Shown one piece after another: positions 1 through 6,265 of a stretch of 7,643 bases of DNA (position 1 is the first letter of the stretch; every line of letters starts with the position of its first letter). The notes beneath the pieces are model-generated. The model searched no databases. It was not told where the DNA came from and worked only from the letters and a program-made list of their open reading frames with translations. A program made the position numbers and the translations under genes. The stretch comes from Acidobacteriota bacterium (lineage in GTDB: Bacteria; Acidobacteriota; Terriglobia; UBA7540): assembly GCA_021789565.1 (NCBI GenBank), contig JAJYJL010000340.1, positions 1 to 7,643 on the forward strand. Reading direction: 5' to 3'.

Positions 1-320
1 AGGTCGAAAAAGAAATGAGGCGCCTTTACGGAATCCGTTCGTCTGTTGTGCATTCCGGAAAGAATTCGGTTGGGGAAGAGGAGACGAGTTGGCCGGGGGA
101 AGCCATTCTCCCCGAAGCTGCGGGCTCTGGCCTTGGACTGATGAAGGTCATGCTCCAAGCACTCCAAGGTGACGCCTGCTTCTACCGATCCTGGATCGAG
201 GGAGTGAGCGCGCTGGTAAATGCCTGCCCGGAGCTGGGCCATAAGTTGGCCGCCATACCCGTTCAAGAACCGTGGTTCGCGGTCCTTCTGAATGTCCCGT
301 CGCGTGTCACCGAGGGCTAG
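1..320 (+). CDS. Partial gene: C-terminal end of a probable histidine-kinase-type (GHKL) ATPase
   Basis: The gene enters from the left edge; the open frame begins at base 3 and ends with TAG at 318-320, leaving 105 residues. Residues 41-46 read GSGLGL, which fits the G2 box of GHKL ATPases. A helix-like stretch (MKVMLQAL) follows, then a short strand ending near IEG, and finally PWFAVLLNVP close to the C-terminus, which resembles the last beta strand of a kinase catalytic domain. The residues before GSGLGL would then be the ATP lid. Between the two strands there is an extra segment of about 22 residues that ordinary kinases lack. The H, N and G1 boxes would lie upstream and cannot be seen. 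The stop codon overlaps the ribosome binding site of the next gene, a receiver protein, which suits a kinase/response-regulator pair. An alternative is a HEPN-type C-terminus, because RSSVVH (residues 12-17) has the RX4H form. I favour the kinase reading from its order of motifs and its neighbours. Confidence 0.5.
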   Translation, partial: VEKEMRRLYGIRSSVVHSGKNSVGEEETSWPGEAILPEAAGSGLGLMKVMLQALQGDACFYRSWIEGVSALVNACPELGHKLAAIPVQEPWFAVLLNVPSRVTEG

Positions 321-323
321 GAG
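319..323 (+). promoter_or_regulatory. Ribosome binding site that sets the start of the receiver gene
   Basis: AGGAG lies 5 bases before the ATG at 329 and shares two bases with the stop codon (TAG, 318-320) of the upstream gene. This supports the start at 329 rather than the in-frame ATG at 272. The upstream choice would overlap the previous gene by 49 bases and add 19 residues in front of the receiver's first strand. The overlap of stop codon and binding site suggests translational coupling. Confidence 0.75.
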
Positions 324-328
324 CGCAA

Positions 329-2026
329 ATGATTGAGCAGTTCCGTTTCCTGCTAGCAGAAGATCAGGAATGGAGTGCCCAACAGCGATGGGTCAACGCT
401 AATCTCCACGGGCTCACAAATCATGGAACCCTTGACCTGGCTACCTCCTTCTCGGAGGGCTGGCACAAGTGCCATTCGATAAAGTACGACGGCATGATAC
501 TGGATATGCATCTGAGCATTGGGAATCGGAAGGATCTGCCTGCCATGCTGCCCGCGTTACGGTATGCTTCGGGTAAATGGCTCCTTCAGGGCGGACTTTA
601 CCTTTGGGCCGAGGCCGTGAAGGAGCACGGCTTCATGCCCCCCACGATCTTCTTCACCGGCCGGGGTCATCAAGTCGGCGCGTTTATCACTCCGCTCCAG
701 GAGGCTGGGCTGGTTTTTTACTGGGGTCGAAAAGATCCGGGCGACGCGCTCCGGGGTGGTACTGCGGAGCGCACGGGCCGGTCAGACGACGAAGCGCTGA
801 GGGACCATCTGATCGGTAATGTGGGAGAAGTCTTCCGATACCTGACCGGAGGGACAATTGGGGCGTTGCCTTCTGACAAAGCGAATCTGTTGGCCGCGCT
901 ACTTGGGAGGGCTTTGGGGATCAACATCTTGCAAGCGGAGATCGACTCTGTCAACAGATTTCTCTCGGATCGTGACCTAGGTCTGAGCTGCGAGGACGTG
1001 ATGAAGGCTCGGCTCGCACCACAGGAATCCGGTGCTGCCGCGCCGGACCCTGCACTGGCCGATGCCGACCCTCGGCCCATGTTCGAGAAATTCATGGAAT
1101 CGGTCCGAAAGACAAGAATCGACCGCGGTCGTCGGTTCCCGACACTCGTGCACGCGCTGGATATGCTTGAGACTAAAGATAAATGGGATAAACTCCGAAA
1201 CAAGCAGGATGGTGGATGGAACTTCGAATCGCTGTTCCTCGAATTTGACTTCACCAGCGACGAACAGGTGCCGCCGGAGAAGAAGCGAGTCATGTATGCC
1301 GAGCTTGCTCTCAGGCGATCTGCTTTGCGCGTCCTGGACGCCATATTTTCCAGAACCGGCGGCCCGCTTGTGGATTTGGTGCACCCACCGTCGGATAGCA
1401 GGGAATATCAGGTGTGGGACCCACGAAAGATAATCGAAACCCACCGGAACCGTTACATGGAACTGCTAGACATGCTCGACACGGATGACCGGCGGGACGT
1501 TGAAATGGTGGTTGAAGGGGTCCGAAACGCAGGGAGCGCTGAAGCGGCCCGCTCGCTGGTCAACGAACTGGTCGCCTCGAACCGGGTCAGGGAGCCCTGT
1601 CCCCCATGTTCGGCAGAGGGGCAGCCACAATTGTACCTTAATCAATCCCGGCGGCAGACAATAGCGCAAGCCCTCGAGCGGTTCAAGCACAATTGGACTG
1701 GCCAGTCGCTCGGATTGTCGTGGCGGGCCGACATTGCCGCCTCAGCGACCAACGCGAGAGGTGTGAAGGGTCTACGAGACGGCATAGACGCACGCCTTAG
1801 GGACGGCTCTGGGTCCCTTTGTGCTGTCGCCACCACATGCCGAGGATACTTCCAGCCGGTCCTAACCGTGTTCAACATCCGGGAAAAGAGTGCGTTTGCG
1901 CGCGACCTGTCCCAACCTGATGGGACATGGCAGCCGTCTGTCTTTGACGAGCCGCTGGTAAGTGAGAAGGGAGCAAGCATCCCTGTGCGCTTGCACCTCG
2001 ATCCGCTTTGGTTTGCGAACAAGTGA
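329..2026 (+). CDS. Response-regulator receiver domain protein with a long unrecognised C-terminal region
   Basis: This 565-residue protein opens with a CheY-like receiver domain (about residues 5-140). The visible key positions are the acidic pair E11-D12 (LLAEDQEW), the phospho-acceptor D59 at the end of the third strand (MILDMHL), T110 (IFFTGRG) and K135 (YWGRKD). It therefore looks able to accept phosphate. The stretch between D59 and T110 is longer than usual, with roughly 20-25 extra residues around 64-88. The remaining 400 or so residues match no output domain I recognise. They are mostly helical in character up to about residue 420, carry a CPPC motif at 424-427, and end in a mixed region with a second cysteine pair (C498, C504). 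No DNA-binding or enzymatic motif is evident, so the output may be a protein-protein contact. The gene directly follows the probable kinase fragment and is 28 bases from the next gene, so it is likely a phosphorelay member in the same operon. The receiver call is firm; the role of the rest is unknown. Confidence 0.8.
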   Translation: MIEQFRFLLAEDQEWSAQQRWVNANLHGLTNHGTLDLATSFSEGWHKCHSIKYDGMILDMHLSIGNRKDLPAMLPALRYASGKWLLQGGLYLWAEAVKEHGFMPPTIFFTGRGHQVGAFITPLQEAGLVFYWGRKDPGDALRGGTAERTGRSDDEALRDHLIGNVGEVFRYLTGGTIGALPSDKANLLAALLGRALGINILQAEIDSVNRFLSDRDLGLSCEDVMKARLAPQESGAAAPDPALADADPRPMFEKFMESVRKTRIDRGRRFPTLVHALDMLETKDKWDKLRNKQDGGWNFESLFLEFDFTSDEQVPPEKKRVMYAELALRRSALRVLDAIFSRTGGPLVDLVHPPSDSREYQVWDPRKIIETHRNRYMELLDMLDTDDRRDVEMVVEGVRNAGSAEAARSLVNELVASNRVREPCPPCSAEGQPQLYLNQSRRQTIAQALERFKHNWTGQSLGLSWRADIAASATNARGVKGLRDGIDARLRDGSGSLCAVATTCRGYFQPVLTVFNIREKSAFARDLSQPDGTWQPSVFDEPLVSEKGASIPVRLHLDPLWFANK

Positions 2027-2043
2027 CGTTCTTGACCAGCCCT

Positions 2044-2048
2044 GAGGG
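2044..2048 (+). promoter_or_regulatory. Ribosome binding site supporting a TTG start at 2055
   Basis: GAGGG sits 6 bases upstream of TTG at 2055-2057. No in-frame ATG occurs until about codon 86, deep inside the alpha/beta region. The first predicted strand (residues 2-9) begins directly after this TTG, so it is the best start. Confidence 0.6.
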
Positions 2049-2054
2049 TCGCTT

Positions 2055-2969
2055 TTGAAGACGGTATTTACAATCCTGTACGACACGGACCTAGAAGGCA
2101 GGCACCACGGGGGCGACCTTCTGCTCAAGGGCCTCCAGGCGGCGGCTGGAAGGCACCTCACCCTTCTGGTGCATCTCACGGAGTGGGACACTAGCGAAGT
2201 GGTCAAGAAACTAGTCGCCGGCACAACGAGCGCGACCACCAGCGAACTTTTTTGCATAATTCACTGCCGCGAAGCCGACGCTCGGCCGGCGTTCGAAAAA
2301 CTTAAGAAGATGACCGACGAGGCCATCACACTTGCGAGTCACTTGTGTCAGAACAGTCTCCAGATAAAGCTCCTGCTCATTTCCGGCGGTGAGTCGCCCT
2401 CCTACTTTACCCCATCGGGTTCTTGCGCCGAGCAGGTGGCGTTGGCACAGTTTCTCCGGCTGCACAGAACTGAAGCTCTTGCGCCTGCCGTGAGCGAGAT
2501 GTTCAAGCTGGATGCCACTACGGACTGCGTCAGCGTAGATCTGGCACCTCTGAAGAACGCCATGGTTGATTACCACGCACTCCTTTCGGCCTTTATCCAC
2601 GAGGTGGCTTCCCGGTCAGCTACCCTCCGGCTCGATCTCAGATCGGTACATGCCAACAGAGCTTCGGTCGATGACGTGTGGGCTTCAGCCGCGACCGGGG
2701 ACGGGTACCTGAAGGGAAAGAGAGGCGGGACCACCCTGTTGGAGTCCATAGCACGTCACCTGAACGACGAAGATTTCAGAAGAATTGCTGAGTCCAGCAA
2801 AATTGGCGTTCCCATCCATACATCGGAGAAATTCGACGAGCTGCTGAAAGGCCTCGATGATCAACCAGCGACACCGGTGGAGCAGCTGGCGGCCCTAGAG
2901 AAGGTCCTCAGTTGGCTCGATAGCTTGGCCGACTTCCTCCGCGATCTTCGAGAGGAAGTAGCTGGATGA
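2055..2969 (+). CDS. Protein of unknown function, possible receiver-like (pseudo-receiver) N-terminal domain
   Basis: I do not recognise the family of this 304-residue protein. The N-terminal half alternates hydrophobic strands and helices: strand 3-9 (TVFTILY, followed by D10 and D12), helix about 20-31, strand 35-40, helix 47-56, strand 64-70 (ELFCIIH), helix 76-99, strand 103-110 (QIKLLLIS) followed by GG. This order resembles a CheY-like fold. If aligned that way, the phospho-acceptor position is H70 instead of aspartate, so it would be a non-phosphorylatable receiver. The C-terminal half (about 165-304) is helical, with a charged segment at 275-302 that could form a coiled coil. There is no signal peptide or membrane segment, so it should be cytoplasmic. 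It lies between two receiver-domain genes, with 28 and 12 bases of spacing, which argues for a role in the same signalling module, such as an adaptor or regulator. The start is TTG. The gene is certain; the fold is only a suggestion. Confidence 0.75.
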   Translation: MKTVFTILYDTDLEGRHHGGDLLLKGLQAAAGRHLTLLVHLTEWDTSEVVKKLVAGTTSATTSELFCIIHCREADARPAFEKLKKMTDEAITLASHLCQNSLQIKLLLISGGESPSYFTPSGSCAEQVALAQFLRLHRTEALAPAVSEMFKLDATTDCVSVDLAPLKNAMVDYHALLSAFIHEVASRSATLRLDLRSVHANRASVDDVWASAATGDGYLKGKRGGTTLLESIARHLNDEDFRRIAESSKIGVPIHTSEKFDELLKGLDDQPATPVEQLAALEKVLSWLDSLADFLRDLREEVAG

Positions 2970-2981
2970 CTGTGAGATGAC

Positions 2982-4481
2982 TTGGAATTGCCCGTGACCG
3001 CAATACCCAAAACGGAAACGATTCGCGCACTTATCCTCGAAGACAACACGGACTTCGTTACTTCCCTGTCGCGCGCCTTTCGAGGAGTGATGCAGTTCAC
3101 GGCCGTACAGACTCCTGAAGAGGCAAGGTCCAAGGTCAGTTCCTCGGTAGACATCGCCATCGTCGATCTTTACTTGCATGGCAAATCCAGCGGGGTGCCG
3201 GAAGGTATGGATTTCCTCCGTTGGCTGGCCGAGGAAAGACCGGGTTTGCCGGTGATCGTCATAACAGGCCATGGGACCACAGACCTTGTGGTTAACGCGA
3301 TGCGCCTCGGAGCGGACGACTTCATCGACAAGGGCCGCCTGGACCCGAACGAAATTGAGAAGCGCATCCGGGATGCCATCGAACGGAAACAGCTGAAGCG
3401 TCAAGTTCGCGATTTGGAACAACGCCTTGACGTATATGAATCCCGCCAGTTGCTCGGAAATAGCCACGCGATTCAAGAGGTCCGCCGCGCGATCCAGACA
3501 GTCGCCCAGGACGGCGAGGTCACCGCATTGTTACGAGGAGAGACCGGAACCGGAAAGGAGCTGGCTGCGCGCATGATTCACGACGGCGGCCAGCGCCGCA
3601 AAGGGCCGTTCATACCAGTCGATGCGTCGACCCTGCCGAGCGAGATGATGGCCAGCGAACTTTTCGGCGTGGAAAAGGGTGCCTTCACGGGAGCTGATGC
3701 GGCCCGCGCCGGGTACATCGAGACTGCCGAGGGGGGCGTCTTGTTCCTGGATGAAATCGGTGAGCTTCCAAAGGACTCACAGACCCGGCTGCTCCGCGTG
3801 CTCGAGGAGCGTTCCGTCACCCGGCTAGGCTCGACTCGGCCCAAGGCGGTGGACCTGCAGCTCGTCGCGGCGACGAACCAGGATCTTGAGGAAATGGTCA
3901 AACTGGATCGTTTTCGGCGCGACCTGTACTACAGGTTAAAGGTCTTCGAGATACGGCTTCCGGCCTTGCGCGACCACCCAGAGGACATTCCCGATTTGGT
4001 TGGCTCATTTTTGCACCAGTGGCGGCAGGTGGGAAGAACGACTCTGGTGCGCGCAACGTCCGAAACCCTGGAGGTACTGAAGAGTTACTCATGGCCAGGG
4101 AATGTACGGGAACTGCGTAACTGCTTGGAAGCCGCTAGCGTACGGGCGAAGGTGGAGAAACGAACCGATTTGGAAGTAGACTTGCTCTCCGTAGAGGTTG
4201 GAGGCACTAACCAGGTGTGCCAAGCAGCCAACAAAACGAGCCCTGCTTCTGTGGAATATGCAAGGGCGGAGGCTGAAATCCGGTGCGTGGCGAAGGCCTT
4301 GGAAGCCGCGGCGTCACAGAAGGAGAAGGCCCGGGAAACGCTCGGCTACGGCGACCGGCACACAATGCGCCGGAGGCTTTTAGACTTGCGGCGTCGATTC
4401 CCGGAGCTATGGCAGATGTACCCGGTCCTGGAGAGTTGCTACGGCGAGGAATCCGCTCGAGATGGGGATTCTCGAGGGTGA
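2982..4481 (+). CDS. NtrC-family sigma-54-dependent transcriptional activator (receiver - AAA+ - Fis-like HTH)
   Basis: This 499-residue protein has all three parts of a classical sigma-54 response regulator. The receiver (about 14-135) has E20-D21, phospho-acceptor D62 (IAIVDLYL), T95 (VIVITGHG) and K117 (FIDKG). A helical linker at 136-155 follows. The AAA+ domain (about 157-385) has Walker A GETGTGKE (186-193), the sigma-54 contact loop GAFTGA (233-238), Walker B VLFLDE (253-258), sensor AATN (297-300), candidate arginine fingers R312 and R318 (FRRDLYYRL) and sensor II WPGNVREL (371-378). The C-terminus (about 428-470) resembles a Fis-type helix-turn-helix, with the core ALEAAASQKEKARETLG then TMRRRLLDL. 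It should bind upstream DNA and use ATP to open sigma-54 RNA polymerase promoters when phosphorylated. The first codon is probably TTG (2982), 12 bases after the previous stop and preceded by GAG at 2974-2976. GTG at 2994 is a possible later start; either gives an intact receiver. The likely targets include the vWA and tubulin-like genes just downstream, an inference from position only. Confidence 0.96.
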   Translation: MELPVTAIPKTETIRALILEDNTDFVTSLSRAFRGVMQFTAVQTPEEARSKVSSSVDIAIVDLYLHGKSSGVPEGMDFLRWLAEERPGLPVIVITGHGTTDLVVNAMRLGADDFIDKGRLDPNEIEKRIRDAIERKQLKRQVRDLEQRLDVYESRQLLGNSHAIQEVRRAIQTVAQDGEVTALLRGETGTGKELAARMIHDGGQRRKGPFIPVDASTLPSEMMASELFGVEKGAFTGADAARAGYIETAEGGVLFLDEIGELPKDSQTRLLRVLEERSVTRLGSTRPKAVDLQLVAATNQDLEEMVKLDRFRRDLYYRLKVFEIRLPALRDHPEDIPDLVGSFLHQWRQVGRTTLVRATSETLEVLKSYSWPGNVRELRNCLEAASVRAKVEKRTDLEVDLLSVEVGGTNQVCQAANKTSPASVEYARAEAEIRCVAKALEAAASQKEKARETLGYGDRHTMRRRLLDLRRRFPELWQMYPVLESCYGEESARDGDSRG

Positions 4482-4520
4482 CCTCAAGCTTGTAACGGCC
4501 CTGCGCTAGTGTGTGCCTTT

Positions 4521-4528
4521 GAGGGGGG
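4521..4528 (+). promoter_or_regulatory. Strong ribosome binding site of the vWA gene
   Basis: GAGGGGGG lies 9 bases before the ATG at 4538. The bases TTGAGG (4519-4524) can pair with CCTCAA at 4482-4487, just after the upstream stop codon, giving a possible six-pair stem that would partly cover this site. The loop is about 31 bases, so the pairing is weak evidence on its own. Confidence 0.6.
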
Positions 4529-4537
4529 TGTCCTGCA

Positions 4538-6187
4538 ATGGCGCGCCAGAAGATCGTGGCCCGTCAACGGCGTGTGGGTGTGGGACTGCTGCGCCTCATC
4601 CAGACGACGGTCCTCCTGCTTGCCGCTTCCGTCCTGGCTCCTTGTCAGGGGGCCAAGGACGTTCCCAAGCTGAAGGCCATCTTCGGAGCAAATGCTCAGC
4701 AGGCGGACTACGTTGTCCTGATCGACACGTCCGGATCCATGCGGCGGTTCTGGCCGGTAGTGATCGATGGTATCTCGGAGTTCGTGGCAGCTCTTCCTGA
4801 CAAGGACCACGTTTCCATCATTCCCTTCGACCGCGAGGCCACCAACGCCCGACTGTTGCCCCGGACTCTCGATCCCCAATCCAGGCAAGACCTGATGACC
4901 GAACTGAGGCACTTGCCCCCGCCTTCTGGAACACCCGACCAGCAATACACCGATTTTGGAAGAGCATTGTCCGCCTTAGGCGAAGAGCTTGGGCGCCCGG
5001 GAGCCAACCGCTTACAGTTTGTGTTCATGTTCTCTGACTTCGAGCACGACCCAGCGGCCGATAGCGAATATAGAAGCCATGATCCACAAAACCCGGCCTG
5101 GCAAGCTCTCGCCGCACGTTATAACCGTGTGACTTCTAACAAGATGGTTGAAAACTTCGCGTTGATGCTTCCTACTGGCGCAAACGTCGGGCGGGACCTG
5201 CAATTGGTGCGACAAGTTCTTGGCACTGTCGAGGTTATTCCTATCAATGATCCGCAGACATTGCACGAGTGGTTTGACCGCCAGCGGGAGGAGATCGTCA
5301 GAGACAAATTGCGCGTTCTCGTCAGACGCGATTTGCTCCGAGGATGGAGCTTCGACGTTCAAACTTCTGCTTTCGAAAATCAACTCAATGTCAGGTCCAA
5401 CCTGCAGAAGCTGGATCTCACCCTATCCGTGAAGGAGGTTGCCGTCTCAACATTCCGGGCCCAAGTGCCGCCGGTCCCGATTAGCCTGCGACCGGGTCAA
5501 GCCGTCCGAGTCGCGGTTTTGCGGCCTGCCGGATTTGGAGGGTGGTTGAGATGGCTGTTCACCCCTCGACGTACCCAACTTGCCAAGATCACTCTCGAGG
5601 GGCAAGCGGAAGCCCAGTCCGCCGACGAAATCGAACCTGAGCTGGCAATGAATCCGCGCCAGCCGCTCGCTCGCAGTGGCCAGGTTCAGCTTCCGTTGGC
5701 CTACGGGGCTCCGGCTTGGATTCAATTGCTGGCCCTGCTCGTATTGGTCGTCTTCGCTATCGCCTGTTGGCGGGCCTGGTGGGCGCCGGCGATGCCCGTT
5801 TCTCGGGTGTTCCGGCGCGTCACAGTTCACGGTTCTTCGCACGGTGAAGAGCTGAAGATCCCCGCTGATCGCCGAGAGTCTATTACGGTGGGTAACAGTC
5901 GAAACGCCGACTTGGTGAGCGGCTTGCAAGAACCGGCCTTCGCCTTCCGCCTGGTTTCGCGCAAGCCGGCGCTATTTCGATTGCGCCCGAAGCGGGGCAT
6001 CTACGTCCATGGTATTTCGGGTGCTGTGTACTACCGGACAAGACGGTTCGACGGCAAATCGCGTCGCTGGAGCGACCAGGACGCCCTACTGCCGCCGACC
6101 GAAGCCCAGGCCGTTTCGATCACGTTTCAGACGAAGCTGTCGGTCAAGAGGGCCGGAGATGAAGTGGTCATAAGGATGGGGAACTGA
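4538..6187 (+). CDS. Membrane-anchored von Willebrand factor A domain protein with a C-terminal FHA-like domain
   Basis: This is a 549-residue protein. The N-terminus has basic residues (R9, R11, R12) and a hydrophobic stretch (about 17-35, LLRLIQTTVLLLAASVLAP), which fits a signal peptide or signal anchor. The vWA domain (about 57-250) has a complete metal-ion-dependent adhesion site: DTSGS at 63-67 (D63, S65, S67), T138 (YTDFGRAL) and D167 (FSDFEHD). A region of probable beta structure (about 260-385) follows, then a clear membrane segment at about 393-411 (WIQLLALLVLVVFAIACW). The vWA domain should therefore face the periplasm and the last 130 residues the cytoplasm. That tail (about 424-549) contains ITVGNSRNADLV (449-460) and GIYVHG (487-492), which recall an FHA fold without its SxxH phosphothreonine-binding motif. 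vWA domains usually bind protein partners through the metal site. Its neighbour is an FtsZ/tubulin-like gene 78 bases downstream. A vWA protein is a reported partner of such FtsZ-like proteins in a predicted membrane-remodelling system, so this protein may link that filament to the membrane. Confidence 0.88.
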   Translation: MARQKIVARQRRVGVGLLRLIQTTVLLLAASVLAPCQGAKDVPKLKAIFGANAQQADYVVLIDTSGSMRRFWPVVIDGISEFVAALPDKDHVSIIPFDREATNARLLPRTLDPQSRQDLMTELRHLPPPSGTPDQQYTDFGRALSALGEELGRPGANRLQFVFMFSDFEHDPAADSEYRSHDPQNPAWQALAARYNRVTSNKMVENFALMLPTGANVGRDLQLVRQVLGTVEVIPINDPQTLHEWFDRQREEIVRDKLRVLVRRDLLRGWSFDVQTSAFENQLNVRSNLQKLDLTLSVKEVAVSTFRAQVPPVPISLRPGQAVRVAVLRPAGFGGWLRWLFTPRRTQLAKITLEGQAEAQSADEIEPELAMNPRQPLARSGQVQLPLAYGAPAWIQLLALLVLVVFAIACWRAWWAPAMPVSRVFRRVTVHGSSHGEELKIPADRRESITVGNSRNADLVSGLQEPAFAFRLVSRKPALFRLRPKRGIYVHGISGAVYYRTRRFDGKSRRWSDQDALLPPTEAQAVSITFQTKLSVKRAGDEVVIRMGN

Positions 6188-6265
6188 CGCCGCGCTGCGA
6201 CGCATTATGGGAGTGTCGTCCGGCGCTAGAACCCGTCCCTTTTACATGGTGGGAGGACGCGACCA
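6188..6265 (+). promoter_or_regulatory. Intergenic gap holding the ribosome binding site of the tubulin-like gene
   Basis: This is the longest gap in the window (78 bases). It holds GGGAGGA at 6251-6257, 8 bases before the ATG at 6266. CGTCC (6234-6238) can pair with GGACG (6255-6259), a five-pair stem whose loop contains part of the binding site. I found no convincing -24/-12 or -35/-10 promoter and no terminator hairpin followed by a T run, so the two genes are probably co-transcribed. Confidence 0.55.

Noticed and set aside
15..53. HEPN RNase motif RSSVVH in the first partial gene
   Set aside because: The motif is short and common by chance. The GSGLGL box, final strand and receiver neighbours favour a kinase-type ATPase, though the point stays open without upstream sequence.
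272..328. Upstream ATG at 272 as the start of the receiver gene
   Set aside because: It would overlap the previous gene by 49 bases and add residues unlike a receiver N-terminus; ATG 329 has a good AGGAG site.
461..474. Perfect palindrome TGGCACAAGTGCCA that resembles an operator or half a sigma-54 site
   Set aside because: It lies inside the receiver coding region (residues 45-49), has no TTGC at the right distance and appears only once; a chance palindrome is more likely.
718..1344. Open frame of 208 codons on the minus strand
   Set aside because: It is rich in serine and arginine, shows no fold, and overlaps the well-supported receiver gene.
2895..3476. Open frame of 193 codons on the minus strand
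   Set aside because: It is antisense to the receiver part of the activator, has no recognisable domain and is expected from GC-rich codon bias.
4625..4655. Possible lipoprotein signal in the vWA protein (LAPC, cysteine 36)
   Set aside because: Proline at the -1 position does not fit a lipobox; a normal signal peptide or signal anchor is more likely.
5447..5929. Open frame of 160 codons on the minus strand
   Set aside because: It is antisense to the vWA gene, including its membrane segment; no domain or binding site supports it.
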